Below are positions 41,964-51,680 of a stretch of DNA of 64,000 bases, piece by piece (the first letter of the stretch is position 1; every line of letters starts with the position of its first letter). The DNA is taken from contig JBCAXJ010000019.1 of the NCBI GenBank assembly GCA_038534135.1, forward strand, positions 1 to 64,000, written 5' to 3'. The translations under genes were made by a program, and so were the position numbers. The notes beneath the pieces are model-generated. The model searched no databases. It saw only the letters and a list, made by a program, of their open reading frames with translations, and was not told where the DNA came from. The DNA comes from Thermohalobaculum sp038534135 (GTDB lineage Bacteria; Pseudomonadota; Alphaproteobacteria; Rhodobacterales; Rhodobacteraceae).

Positions 41964-43244
41964 ATGTCCATTCACCCGATGCGCAGGATCGCCGTTATCG
42001 GAGCCGGGATCACCGGTGTCACCACCGCACGAGCGCTGAATGCCCGCGGCTTCGATGTCACCGTCTTCGACCGCAACCGCTATGCGGCGATGGAGACCAG
42101 CTTTGCCAATGGCGGTCAGCTTTCGGCTTCGAATGCCGAGGTCTGGAACAGCTGGGGCACGATCCTGAAGGGCCTGAAATGGATGATGAAATCCGACGCG
42201 CCGCTGTCGGTGAACCCCTGGCCGACCTGGCACAAATACTCCTGGATGGCCGAGTTCATGGCAAACATCCCGAACTATCGGCGCAACACGGTCGAGACCG
42301 TGCGGATGGCGCTGCAGGCCCGCACACTGCTGGAAAACCACGCAGCCCAGTACGCTTTCGAATTCGCGGCAGAGCATCGTGGGATCCTGCACGTCTATTC
42401 GGACCGAAAGGACTTTGCCCATGCCACGCGGGTGAACAAGGTTCTTGCGCAGGGCGGGCTTGATCGCCGGGCCGTCACCGTCAACGAAATGCTCGAGATC
42501 GAACCGACGTTGAAGGGCGATCTGATCGGCGGCTATTACACGCCCGGCGACTTCACCGGTGACATCCATCGCTACACGACCGGACTGGCCTCCGCGCTGT
42601 CCGAACGCGGCGTCAACTTCCGCTATGGGACGGCCGTTGATCACGTGGCGCATATCTCGAACGGCGTCGTGGTCGGGCATGGCGGCGACGAGGAGATCTT
42701 CGACGGCATCGTCGTCTGCGCTGGTGTGCGCAGCCGCGATCTGGCAGCACAGGTCGGGGACCGGGTGAACATCTATCCGGTGAAAGGCTACTCGATCACG
42801 GTCAATCTGAATGACGAGGCCAGCCGCGCCGCAGCACCCTGGGTCAGCCTGTTGGACGACAAGGCCAAGATCGTCACGTCGCGTCTGGGTGAAGATCGCT
42901 TCCGCCTGGCCGGAACGGCCGAGTTCAACGGTTACAATCGCGACATCCGCCAGGATCGCATCGACCCGCTGATCGGGTGGTGCGAGACGCACTTCCCCGG
43001 CGTCTCGACCGAGGATGTGACCCCGTGGGCCGGACTGCGCCCGATGATGCCGAACATGATGCCGCGCGTCGGCGCGGGGCGACGTCCGGGTGTGTTCTAC
43101 AACACAGGGCACGGCCATCTGGGTTGGACGCTGTCCGCTGCCACGGCGGAGATTGTCGGAGATGCTGTTCTGGCTGGTTCCCGTCAGAGCCAACAGCATA
43201 CTGTCCCGGACACCACGGGGCTGGAGCACGCTGCCGCGGTCTGA
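41964..43244 (+). CDS. dadA: D-amino-acid dehydrogenase/glycine oxidase-like FAD protein
   Basis: 426 residues from ATG 41964. N-terminal FAD-binding motif IAVIGAGITGVTTARALNAR; the DadA-type block TSFANGGQLSASNAEVW; KGYSITVNL in the middle; and the C-terminal GRRPGVFYNTGHGHLGWTLS. DadA deaminates D-amino acids at the membrane, passing electrons to the respiratory chain. Control by a glycine riboswitch points to glycine or a glycine-derived amine as a relevant substrate. There is an Arg/Ala tail of low similarity. hemB follows 86 bp later. Confidence 0.92.
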   Translation: MSIHPMRRIAVIGAGITGVTTARALNARGFDVTVFDRNRYAAMETSFANGGQLSASNAEVWNSWGTILKGLKWMMKSDAPLSVNPWPTWHKYSWMAEFMANIPNYRRNTVETVRMALQARTLLENHAAQYAFEFAAEHRGILHVYSDRKDFAHATRVNKVLAQGGLDRRAVTVNEMLEIEPTLKGDLIGGYYTPGDFTGDIHRYTTGLASALSERGVNFRYGTAVDHVAHISNGVVVGHGGDEEIFDGIVVCAGVRSRDLAAQVGDRVNIYPVKGYSITVNLNDEASRAAAPWVSLLDDKAKIVTSRLGEDRFRLAGTAEFNGYNRDIRQDRIDPLIGWCETHFPGVSTEDVTPWAGLRPMMPNMMPRVGAGRRPGVFYNTGHGHLGWTLSAATAEIVGDAVLAGSRQSQQHTVPDTTGLEHAAAV

Positions 43245-43330
43245 TCAAGGGCGCGACGCGCCGGGCTCTTGTCCGGCGCGCCCCTGCCATGCAACTGTCT
43301 CGTCAGATTGACACGAGCGAGACCCAGCCA

Positions 43331-44332
43331 ATGCAGCCGCCTGCCCCGTTTCCTGCCCTTCGTCCCCGCCGCCTTCGCACCGCACCCTGGATCCGGGCCA
43401 TGGTGGGTGAGAATGTCCTGACTCCCGCCGATTTCATCTGGCCCTGCTTTGTGATCGACGGAACCGACACGGCAGAGCCCGTCCCCTCGATGCCCGGTGT
43501 CGAGCGCCTGACCATCGACCGCCTGGTGGCCAAGGCGCAGGAGGCAGCGGACCTCGGCATTCCCGCCATCGCGATCTTTCCGAACACACCGGATGAGTTG
43601 AAGACCCCCGGCGCCGAGGAAGCCTGGAACCCGGAGAACCTCGTCTGCCGGGCAACCCGTGCGGTCAAGGCCGCGGTGCCCGGGATCGGCATCATGCTCG
43701 ACGTCGCACTCGACCCCTACAACTCCGATGGCCATGACGGGATCTGTGACGGCGATACGATCCTGAACGACGAGACCCTGCTGGCGCTGGAAAAGCAGAC
43801 ACTCGCCCAGGCCGAGGCGGGCGCCGACATCATGGGGCCGTCCGACATGATGGATGGGCGCGTCCGCATCATGCGCCGCGCCTTGGAAGAGCACGACTAC
43901 CAGACCGTGACGATCATGGCCTACGCTGCCAAGTACGCCAGCGCGTTCTACGGCCCGTTCCGGGATGCCGTCGGATCTGGCGGATCGCTGAAAGGCGACA
44001 AGAAAACCTATCAGATGGACCCGGCCAACACGGACGAGGCCCTGAAGGAGGTCGCCATGGATCTCGCCGAAGGCGCCGACATGGTGATGGTCAAGCCGGG
44101 CATGCCCTATCTCGACATCTGCCGCCGGGTCGCAGATGAGTTCAAGGTGCCGACGTTCGCGTACCAGGTGTCCGGCGAGTACGCGATGCTGAAGGGTGCG
44201 GCCGAACGCGGCTGGCTCGACGGCGAACGCGTTATGATGGAGAGCCTGATGGCGTTCAAGCGCGCCGGATGTTCCGGGGTCCTGACGTACTTCGCGCTGG
44301 ATGCCGCAAGAGTGATGACCGGCAAAACCTAG
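43331..44332 (+). CDS. hemB: Delta-aminolevulinic acid dehydratase (porphobilinogen synthase)
   Basis: 333 residues from ATG 43331; an ATG at 43290 is an alternative. It condenses two 5-aminolevulinates to porphobilinogen. Schiff-base lysines are in YAAKYASAFYGPFR and VMVKPGMPYLD. The metal loop reads DVALDPYNSDGHDG, with Asp and Ala where zinc enzymes have Cys, so this is the Mg-dependent alphaproteobacterial type. ALA is made from glycine in these bacteria, so lying downstream of a glycine-controlled gene may be meaningful. Confidence 0.97.
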   Translation: MQPPAPFPALRPRRLRTAPWIRAMVGENVLTPADFIWPCFVIDGTDTAEPVPSMPGVERLTIDRLVAKAQEAADLGIPAIAIFPNTPDELKTPGAEEAWNPENLVCRATRAVKAAVPGIGIMLDVALDPYNSDGHDGICDGDTILNDETLLALEKQTLAQAEAGADIMGPSDMMDGRVRIMRRALEEHDYQTVTIMAYAAKYASAFYGPFRDAVGSGGSLKGDKKTYQMDPANTDEALKEVAMDLAEGADMVMVKPGMPYLDICRRVADEFKVPTFAYQVSGEYAMLKGAAERGWLDGERVMMESLMAFKRAGCSGVLTYFALDAARVMTGKT

Positions 44333-44411
44333 ACTGGCGTCGGCAACGCAACGCCGGTCCTCTTCGGTAGGATCCTACGGCAGCTAGCAATCGCATGGCG
44401 CGTGTGGTCCG

Positions 44412-45539
44412 TTACTGCCCGGGCGACGGCTTTGGCCTGAGAAACAGAGGTCTCACTAAGCTTTTTTGCTCTGGTGTCGGCGAGGCGTTCCCAGTGCCGC
44501 CTTCCGCGCCCGCGCCGAATACCCGGTCGAACCACCAGTCCGGAAAGTCAAACTCTTGGTCTGACAGAATAAGCTCCACGGACGACCCGTGTTTGCAGCC
44601 GCGCCAGACTTCCCGTGAGTAGCCATCGTCCTCGATTGGCTGGGACTGCACGACCGGCTCACATCCATTGCTGCGTGCAAACAGGTCCAGCGTATCCCGG
44701 ACACCGTTCTGCCCAAACCGCCTCCGCGTTCCCTTGGTCCCTGCCATCGGCCAGAAGTCACTGTTTTTCGTATGGGTGTGCACGACACGACCGCCAAGCT
44801 CGCATGTTGTTGGTGGCACACCCCAATGCGCTCCGTTTACTGGCGCAACCCGCTGAACCATGTCAGGCGCCATGCACGCGATTTGCCAAGCGAGCGCTGC
44901 GCCGTGACCGAAACCAACCACAGTGACCTTGTTCGGATCGACCCAAAGCTGCTGCGAGGCATCAAACAGAACCTCCTTCAGAAACGCGAGTTCGTCACGC
45001 CCCCGCAGCTTTACTTTGCGCCGCTCGACAACGAGGTCGGCATGACGCTCCGTAAGGGTATCAGTCGTATAGAAGTACCAACCTCGATCTTTCGCCTGCC
45101 GGAGTAGTCTAAGTCTTCCATCTCGACCCTTGATTACGTATTTTTTCTCACTCTTCCGAGATTTTCCTCCGATGAAACTTGATGAAGTGGCGTATCGACT
45201 GGTGATTGATGCGCGTACATATTTCCTTTTGATCGCGCTCGGCGCAATCACTGCGTACCCGCGATCCAGAAATTTGCGCACGAGGCTGTCATCGCCGATG
45301 AGTTCCTTCGCAGTCCGCCCCGCGTCATGAAGGATCATCGCGACCGGCAGCCGTTGAAGCCCGGGTTCCGTGTCTGGCAATTGCACGAAGTATTCCCCAG
45401 AAGGCACCAAGCAGCCGCCCGATCGCCCTTTGACCGGACAGCTCGCCGCGAGAGCGTCGGTGGAAACCACGAACAGCACAAAGACGGAGAGCAGCACGAC
45501 GATATCCTGTCGCGCGCGACAAACCTTCAGAACAAGCAT
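44412..45539 (-). CDS. Exported LpqC/PHB-depolymerase-like alpha/beta hydrolase, catalytic Ser missing
   Basis: 375 residues from ATG 45539 (GGAGGG upstream). Signal peptide VVLLSVFVLFVVSTDALA. The fold and order of blocks match feruloyl-esterase/PHB-depolymerase proteins: RLPVAMILHDAGRTAKEL (oxyanion region), WVDPNKVTVVGFGHGAALAW (nucleophile elbow), then VQRVAPVNGAHW. The elbow reads Gly-Phe-Gly-His-Gly, with Gly211 where the Ser nucleophile is expected. Near the C-terminus the usual His motif is replaced by SDQEFDFPDWWFD. It is probably a non-catalytic binding protein. The gene is visibly more A/T-rich than its neighbours. Confidence 0.75.
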   Translation of the reverse strand: MLVLKVCRARQDIVVLLSVFVLFVVSTDALAASCPVKGRSGGCLVPSGEYFVQLPDTEPGLQRLPVAMILHDAGRTAKELIGDDSLVRKFLDRGYAVIAPSAIKRKYVRASITSRYATSSSFIGGKSRKSEKKYVIKGRDGRLRLLRQAKDRGWYFYTTDTLTERHADLVVERRKVKLRGRDELAFLKEVLFDASQQLWVDPNKVTVVGFGHGAALAWQIACMAPDMVQRVAPVNGAHWGVPPTTCELGGRVVHTHTKNSDFWPMAGTKGTRRRFGQNGVRDTLDLFARSNGCEPVVQSQPIEDDGYSREVWRGCKHGSSVELILSDQEFDFPDWWFDRVFGAGAEGGTGNASPTPEQKSLVRPLFLRPKPSPGQ

Positions 45540-45678
45540 CTGACCCTCCACACAACGATCATCAAAACTCAACGCTTCTTTAGCTGAATTGATGAACCGC
45601 TTTTCGATTTTACTTCAATAGTTTGCCCCGGTTTTCTCAAGTCGTGGAGCGGATCCGGATCACCCCGTCAGAGGCTCG

Positions 45679-46848
45679 TCACCGCGCTTTCCAGTTGGCA
45701 ATCTTCGTTTTCAGCCAGGAACGGAACCCGCGCTCCGGAGGGGCAAGGAACGGAAACTCGGCGCGGATCGGACGATAGGGCTTATCGACCGTGTCACCGA
45801 CCGGCGCGCGATCGTTCGCGATGTAAAGCGTGTAGAGCCGGTCCATGATGTCGTCTTCGGGCCTGCGTCCGCCACAAGTCCGATGCGCCTGACCTGCCAG
45901 CATCGATCGCTCGATCTCCAGGAATGCATCGCCGCCGCACGGCTTTGCGGGGTCGACGATCAGAAAGTCATCGGCCAGAACCTGGACCATTGCTGACCGG
46001 TCGACATCGGACCAATCAGTCTGCCCATCCAGCGCGTCGTAGTATCGGATGTTCTCGTCCAGACGCGTCATTGTCTTCGTGTGGCTCTCGTCAGATGCCG
46101 CAAAGGACGGCTGACGATTGTGCTCGTCCCGAATATCCTCCAGATCGCCCCGGTGGATCAGGCTGACATTCGTCACCTCGGGCCGCCCGATCCGATCGAG
46201 ACGTCGTGGCTCGGCGCCCGTTTCGAACGCCTCTGCCGAAAGGGCCAGCAATCCGGTCCCCGGCAGCAGGCTCTGATCGATATCCAGCGCAAGCGTCAGC
46301 ACATTCAGGCGCGCCATGGTGTTTTCACCGCTCGCCTCGGCCAGCGCTCCACCAGTCGATGTCGCAAGCGCCCAATCGGAATCGAAGAAGAACGGATCCG
46401 ACCGATGCCCGAAGAACAGACGCACGTCGCCAGAGCGTACAACCGTGCCTTCAACACCCATCGTCTCGGTTCCGTTTGGCCCGGCGCACCGCATCGAGTG
46501 TCCGTCGCTGTGCTCGTCCTTGAAGCTACAGGTGATCCGCACCTCCTGTCCGGTTGTGAACCCGCCACCGTCCATCTGAGCTGCGCGGATCACGAACGCA
46601 TAGCCAATCCGATCGGAGAAGTGCGCCCCGGCATGGGCGATTGGATAGGTGTTCAGGATCAGCGCGAGCCGTGCGCCTGCATCCACCGGGAACGCGTAGA
46701 AATCGGACAAGTCGGCGAGCGGTTCGGTCTTGGTGATCTCACCGTCAATGTGATCGCTTGCCAATGCTGATTTGAGCTGCCAGCCGCCAATCAGCAGCAT
46801 CAGGGCGACGAGACCGCAAGCCCACGGCCGGAAGATTTGCTGTGCCAT
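45679..46848 (-). CDS. DUF4331-family exported protein
   Basis: 389 residues. N-terminal hydrophobic segment CGLVALMLLIGGWQLKSALA, then SDHIDGEITKTEPLADLSDF, which matches the DUF4331 start (SHREAPLITKDPLADNTDLY-like). Aromatic/Asp-rich blocks such as RLFFGHRSDPFFFDSDWAL and the Asn/Asp-rich RYYDALDGQTDW continue the family pattern. The protein is periplasmic or surface-anchored; function unknown. There are four Cys in the mature part, in pairs. Confidence 0.8.
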   Translation of the reverse strand: MAQQIFRPWACGLVALMLLIGGWQLKSALASDHIDGEITKTEPLADLSDFYAFPVDAGARLALILNTYPIAHAGAHFSDRIGYAFVIRAAQMDGGGFTTGQEVRITCSFKDEHSDGHSMRCAGPNGTETMGVEGTVVRSGDVRLFFGHRSDPFFFDSDWALATSTGGALAEASGENTMARLNVLTLALDIDQSLLPGTGLLALSAEAFETGAEPRRLDRIGRPEVTNVSLIHRGDLEDIRDEHNRQPSFAASDESHTKTMTRLDENIRYYDALDGQTDWSDVDRSAMVQVLADDFLIVDPAKPCGGDAFLEIERSMLAGQAHRTCGGRRPEDDIMDRLYTLYIANDRAPVGDTVDKPYRPIRAEFPFLAPPERGFRSWLKTKIANWKAR

Positions 46849-46955
46849 GCCGTTCCCCGTTCAAGAGAGAGCGGCACAGTATACGCGAAATCCCGAACAA
46901 ATCGAACAACCCAAGATTGAGGCGCGTCCGGGCGGCCTTTTGGGGGTGACCGGCG

Positions 46956-48350
46956 CTATGGCCGCAAGTCGGTCTCGCCCAGATCCCAATAGACGCCCGC
47001 CATGATCTCCAACGCGCTTTCGCAGACCGGCAGCAAAATGTGTTCGTCGGGCGCGTGCTGGGAGCATCCAGTATAGGAATGCGGGATCCAAATCGCCGGG
47101 ATGCCCAACAGATCGGTGAACAGATCGTTGCAGATCGACCCGCCCATCTGCGGAACAACCGCGGGCTTCTCGCCCGTTGTTGTCTCGACCGAACGCCGGA
47201 CAAAGAGTGACCAGGGATGATCCGGTTCGGTTCGCGAGGCTCGGAACCCGGCAGCGTTACGACCGGTCGGCGGCGCGATCCCGACCATCGGAAAACCGTG
47301 CTCGTCCAGATGCCGGCGCAGGGCGGGGAGGATTTCGTCCACGTCCGTCCCGGCGACGTACCGCAATTGGCAGTGTGCCCGCGCCGATGGCTGGATGGCG
47401 TTGACCGGCCCGTCGATGTTGCCCGAACCCATCGCCAGAACCGCGAACGAGTTCCAGGCATAGACTTTCTCGGCCGTCGTCATGCCGGGTTCACCCCAAT
47501 CGGGATCGATCTCGGGACCTTTCTCTCCCGCGTCCAGCGTGACATCTTTCAGCACGTCGCGCACCGCGTTCGTCATCGGCGGCGGAAGCCATTCGCGGAT
47601 CAGGATCTGCCCGGTCGGCCCGCAGATCGACGCCAGCGCGTGCGACAGGATCATCCCAGGATCTGCAAGCGCGCCGCCCCAGTTGCCGGAATGATGTCCG
47701 CCCTCGCGCAGATCGCAGACAAGATCGAAGTTCTCGCCGCCGCGCGCGCCCAGGGACACCGTCGGCCGATCCATCCGCACCCGGGGACCATCGGATGCGA
47801 TGAAGACGTCCGAAGCAAAGGCTTCGCGATTGGCGGCGATGATGTCGCCAAGGCCTTGCGATCCGTTCTCCTCGGCCATTTCGATGATGAATTTCGCGTT
47901 GAACCCCAAGGATCCGCGCGTCTCCAGCGCGGCGTTGATCCCGGCCATGTTGATTGTATGCTGGCTTTTGTTGTCCGCGGTGCCGCGCCCGTACAATCTG
48001 TCGCCATCCTGCGCGGTAACCCAGGGCCCCTGCCCCTTGGTCCACTGCGCATCCTGTCCCCGGATGACGTCGCCGTGGCCATACCCCAACACCGTCAGAT
48101 CGGCGCCTTCGTCACGGGTCGCCAGCAGAACCGGACCGACGCCGGGTTTCGGGTTCTCGAAGATCTGGGTCCCGAAGCCCATCGCCTCGAACGCCGGAAC
48201 CATCTCTTCCTCGAGATAGACGCGCGTGTGCGGCAGACCTTCGGGCACCTGACTCTGAGTCGGGATCGCCACGCGCCGCGCAAGATCCGCTTCGAAAGCG
48301 CCGGATGTCATGTATTCGCGCACTCGTCCAATCGCTGCGTCTCGTGACAT
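46956..48350 (-). CDS. M20-family metallopeptidase (dipeptidase/carboxypeptidase)
   Basis: 464 residues. Binuclear zinc-site motifs are complete: LGYGHGDVIRG (His), DGDRLYGRGTADNKSQH (bridging Asp), EMAEENGSQGL (Glu-Glu), IASDGPRV (Asp), and the final His in CSQHAPDEHILL. The domain between about 200 and 330 is the dimerisation lid. It cleaves di- or tripeptides or N-acylated amino acids in the cytoplasm. Single gene, facing away from the dehydrogenase at 48437. Confidence 0.92.
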   Translation of the reverse strand: MSRDAAIGRVREYMTSGAFEADLARRVAIPTQSQVPEGLPHTRVYLEEEMVPAFEAMGFGTQIFENPKPGVGPVLLATRDEGADLTVLGYGHGDVIRGQDAQWTKGQGPWVTAQDGDRLYGRGTADNKSQHTINMAGINAALETRGSLGFNAKFIIEMAEENGSQGLGDIIAANREAFASDVFIASDGPRVRMDRPTVSLGARGGENFDLVCDLREGGHHSGNWGGALADPGMILSHALASICGPTGQILIREWLPPPMTNAVRDVLKDVTLDAGEKGPEIDPDWGEPGMTTAEKVYAWNSFAVLAMGSGNIDGPVNAIQPSARAHCQLRYVAGTDVDEILPALRRHLDEHGFPMVGIAPPTGRNAAGFRASRTEPDHPWSLFVRRSVETTTGEKPAVVPQMGGSICNDLFTDLLGIPAIWIPHSYTGCSQHAPDEHILLPVCESALEIMAGVYWDLGETDLRP

Positions 48351-48436
48351 CTTGATGACTCCCTGCGTGCTAACGCGCCGAACTCTGGCGCAACGGAATG
48401 CGGGACCCTACTTCACATGGAACGACGGAGGATGTC

Positions 48437-49546
48437 ATGCTGAGAGTGTTTCTAATCCTGACCGTGATGCTGTCTGGTCTCGCGCGGGCCGAGACCCTGC
48501 GCACCAGTGCCGGACCTGTCGAGGTGGTGCCGATGGTCCAGGGCCTCGACAATCCCTGGGCGGTCGCGTTCCTGCCCGATGGCAAGGTGCTGATCACCGA
48601 GCGGGACGGCCAGGTACTGATTGCTGATCCGGCCAATGGCACCAGGACGCCCGTCAGCGGCGTGCCCGAGGTCCGCGCCTCGGGTCAGGGCGGGCTGCTC
48701 GACGTGGTGCTGGACCCGGACTTCGACCAGAACCGAACGATTTATCTGAGCTACTCCGAGCCGGTCGGCACCTTTTCGGCCCGCACGGCCGTCGCACGGG
48801 CGACCCTGATCGGCACCACCCTGGAAAAGGTTTCGGTCATCCTGCGCCAGACACCCGAAAGCCGCGGCGGACGCCATTTCGGATCGCGCATCGTGCCCGA
48901 CAGTCAGGGCGGGCTCTTCGTCACCCTGGGCGACCGGGGCGACGCGGACGAGGCTCAGAACAACACGAACACCATAGGCAAGATCGTTCGGCTCGACATG
49001 ACCCAAAGCGCAGGCAGCACGCCCGGTTTCGTCGCGGAACCGGATGCCGCGGTTCCGACAGAGCTTTGGTCAATCGGGCACCGCAACGCGCAAGGTGCAG
49101 CACTGGACGAGCAAGGCCGTCTTTGGACCGTCAGTCACGGTGCGCGCGGCGGTGACGAGATCAATCGCCCGGAGCAAGGCAAGAACTATGGCTGGCCGGT
49201 GATTTCCTACGGCACGACGTATTCCGGGTTCTCAATCGGCGAAGGCACGTCGAAGGCGGGCATGGAGCAGCCGGTGTTCTACTGGGACCCATCCATCGCG
49301 CCGTCGGGGATGATGATCTACTCCGGCAAGCTCTGGCCGGACTGGGCGGGCGACATCTTCGTCGGTTCGCTGAAGTTCGATTATCTCTCGCGTATCAACC
49401 GCGATGGCGACGAGGTGATCGCGGAAGAACGCCTGTTCCCGGACCGCTTCATTCGAATCCGCGATGTTCGGGAAGGGCCTGACGGGGCAATCTGGTTTCT
49501 CGCCGTGGGCGACGAGACGCTTTACCGGATGACGCCCGCGAACTGA
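48437..49546 (+). CDS. PQQ-dependent sugar (glucose/sorbosone) dehydrogenase family protein
   Basis: 369 residues from ATG 48437 (CGGAGGATGTC upstream). Signal peptide FLILTVMLSGLARA. A six-bladed propeller of the soluble GSDH type: LDNPWAVAFLPDGKVLITER, GGLLDVVLDPDFDQNRTIYL, ELWSIGHRNAQGAALDEQG, GARGGDEINRPEQGKNYGWP. Oxidises aldoses in the periplasm, with PQQ as likely cofactor. No pqq genes are in the window. Confidence 0.92.
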   Translation: MLRVFLILTVMLSGLARAETLRTSAGPVEVVPMVQGLDNPWAVAFLPDGKVLITERDGQVLIADPANGTRTPVSGVPEVRASGQGGLLDVVLDPDFDQNRTIYLSYSEPVGTFSARTAVARATLIGTTLEKVSVILRQTPESRGGRHFGSRIVPDSQGGLFVTLGDRGDADEAQNNTNTIGKIVRLDMTQSAGSTPGFVAEPDAAVPTELWSIGHRNAQGAALDEQGRLWTVSHGARGGDEINRPEQGKNYGWPVISYGTTYSGFSIGEGTSKAGMEQPVFYWDPSIAPSGMMIYSGKLWPDWAGDIFVGSLKFDYLSRINRDGDEVIAEERLFPDRFIRIRDVREGPDGAIWFLAVGDETLYRMTPAN

Positions 49547-49597
49547 TCTGCGCAAACCGGGTTGGCATGGGCCGGGCGCGCGGGTAACACCGCGCCC

Positions 49598-50698
49598 ATG
49601 ACTGCGACATATACCTCGATCGTCGAGCCGCTGCCCTCGACCGTTCCCTTCGTCGGCCCGGAACATCAGGAACGCCAGCGTGGTGCTGCCTTCCGTGCGC
49701 GCATCGGTGCGAATGAAAGCGTCTTCGGACCATCCCCAAAGGTGATCGACGCGATCGCCAAGGCCGGGCCCGAAGCCTGGATGTACTGCGACCCGAACAT
49801 GCATGACCTGCGCATGGCAATTGCCGCGCACAACGGTGTCGATCCGGACAGTATCGTGATTGGCGAGGGGATAGACGGTCTGTTCGGCAACACCGTCCGG
49901 CTGTTCGTTGAGAAGGGCGACAAGGTCGTCACCTCGCTCGGGGCCTATCCGACGTTCAACTATCACGTCGCAGGCTTTGGCGGCACGTTGATCACCGTGC
50001 CCTATGTCGACGATCACGAGGATCCGGACAGCCTGCTCGCTGCCGCGCACACACACCGGCCGAAGCTGGTCTTTCTGGCCAACCCGGACAATCCGATGGG
50101 GACGTGGCATACCGCCGAGAGAGTTCGCGCGCTTATCGATGCGCTGCCTGACGGCACGCTGCTCTGCCTGGACGAGGCCTATATCGAGTTCGCACCTGAC
50201 GGCACTGCGATGCCCTGGGACACGGGTGACCGGCGCGTGATCAGGTTCCGCACGTTCTCCAAGGCGCATGGCATGGCCGGGATGCGCATCGCCTATGCCG
50301 TCACACATCCGGAAACCGCCAAGGCCTTCGACCGCATCCGCAACCATTTCGGCGTAAACCGCGTCGCACAAGAGGCGGCTATCGCTGCCTTGTCAGACCA
50401 CGCGCACCTGGCATCGGTCGTGGCACGCACCGCGTCTGCCCGCAACCGGATCGCCGAGATCGCCGCTGCAAACGGCCTCACGACCCTGCCCTCGGCGACG
50501 AATTTCGTCGCGGTCGATTGCGGACAGGACGGAGACCATGCGCGCCGCGTCCTGCAGGCGCTGCTCGAGCGCGACATCTTCGTTCGGATGCCCGGCGTTG
50601 CACCACTCGACCGATGCATCCGGATCGGAGCGGGACAGGTCACGGATCTCGATTTGTTGGCAGAAGCGTTGCCGGAGGCGCTCGCGGCGCGCACCTAG
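49598..50698 (+). CDS. Histidinol-phosphate aminotransferase-like PLP enzyme
   Basis: 366 residues from ATG 49598. Fold-type I aminotransferase: RIGANESVFGPSPKV near the start, YPTFNYHVAGFGG, LANPDNPMGTWH (Asn binding PLP), CLDEAYIEF, and the Schiff-base Lys in FRTFSKAHGMAGMRIAYAV. HisC-type proteins also include aromatic and alkylphosphonate-linked aminotransferases. As it is isolated from other his genes, its substrate is uncertain. Confidence 0.9.
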   Translation: MTATYTSIVEPLPSTVPFVGPEHQERQRGAAFRARIGANESVFGPSPKVIDAIAKAGPEAWMYCDPNMHDLRMAIAAHNGVDPDSIVIGEGIDGLFGNTVRLFVEKGDKVVTSLGAYPTFNYHVAGFGGTLITVPYVDDHEDPDSLLAAAHTHRPKLVFLANPDNPMGTWHTAERVRALIDALPDGTLLCLDEAYIEFAPDGTAMPWDTGDRRVIRFRTFSKAHGMAGMRIAYAVTHPETAKAFDRIRNHFGVNRVAQEAAIAALSDHAHLASVVARTASARNRIAEIAAANGLTTLPSATNFVAVDCGQDGDHARRVLQALLERDIFVRMPGVAPLDRCIRIGAGQVTDLDLLAEALPEALAART

Positions 50699-50817
50699 TG
50701 CATTTTCCAGTCAATCTGAGTCAGATTGGCGTCGCGAAGATGCGAAAGAACAGGGACTTAGAGCACGCGATCAGATGCAATCAGGTCAACTCGTGCTCCA
50801 AGGCCGTATCTGCCGAG

Positions 50818-51621
50818 TCAAAGCGCGTGTTTGCTGAGCACCAAGGCGATCGCGTCCATCACCCCGGCCCGGTTTTGAGCGTTCTTTGCCCAAGGATGCG
50901 GTGGCGCGAAACGATGCGAGTCGTTGTCGAAGTACTGTCCATTGGCCGCGGCAAACTCATCGGACAGCGCCGCCCGCGTGAGCACGTCCACTCCGACCTG
51001 CAGATCGCCGCCACTCACGCCGAACCCTTCGCGCACCATCTTGCTTCCGAGAAGCGAGCCCGGATTGACAGCGACACTGAGTTGTCCATCCGGCAGATCC
51101 TGGGCCAGTTCCTGCGACCAGATCGTCAAGGCGAGCTTGCTTTGGGCATAGGCCTCCATCTCGGCCAGCGACGATGTCCCGGTCAATGCAGCAATCGACA
51201 CCGGCGATTGCGCCGCCGAGGACAGGTTCACGATGCGGCCCGTCGGCGACAGTACAGGCAACAGCCGACGCATCAGCAGGACGGGTGCGAACAGATTGAC
51301 CGCGAACCGGATGTCCAGGCCATCCTGCGTGATCGCTTCAGGCGCCTTGAGGACACCGGCGTTGTTGATCACCACGTCAAGCGGGGCCGAACGCTCAAAG
51401 ATGGCCTGCGCAAATTCCGCAACACTCGAAAGCACCGAGAAATCCGCAAGGAACGTCTCAACCGGTCCACCTGACCCCGTCAGCGCCTGTGCCGCTGCGT
51501 CAAGCTTTTGTGCGCTGCGCCCGTGCAGCAGTATTCTGTGGCCGGACGCGCTCAGAGCCTTTGCTGTCTCCAGGCCGATACCGTCAGTCGCTCCGGTGAT
51601 AAGGATCGTCTTCGCGTTCAT
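50818..51621 (-). CDS. SDR-family NAD(P)-dependent oxidoreductase
   Basis: 267 residues from ATG 51621 (AGGAGAAG upstream). NAD(P)-binding TILITGATDGIGLETAKAL; NNAG in DVVINNAGVLKA; catalytic Ser in RIVNLSSAAQSP; YxxxK in EAYAQSKLAL. Classical short-chain dehydrogenase of retinol-dehydrogenase-like type. It follows the DUF1330 gene by ~60 bp on the same strand, both divergent from a LysR gene that probably controls them. Confidence 0.92.
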   Translation of the reverse strand: MNAKTILITGATDGIGLETAKALSASGHRILLHGRSAQKLDAAAQALTGSGGPVETFLADFSVLSSVAEFAQAIFERSAPLDVVINNAGVLKAPEAITQDGLDIRFAVNLFAPVLLMRRLLPVLSPTGRIVNLSSAAQSPVSIAALTGTSSLAEMEAYAQSKLALTIWSQELAQDLPDGQLSVAVNPGSLLGSKMVREGFGVSGGDLQVGVDVLTRAALSDEFAAANGQYFDNDSHRFAPPHPWAKNAQNRAGVMDAIALVLSKHAL

Positions 51622-51680
51622 GGTCTTCTCCTCGACTGCACGGAATGTCGGCCTCACTCAGCCAATTCGAACATACGCCA

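Noticed and set aside
41946..43229. 427-codon open frame on the minus strand
   Set aside because: Antisense to dadA; product lacks domain motifs. A shadow of GC-rich codon use.
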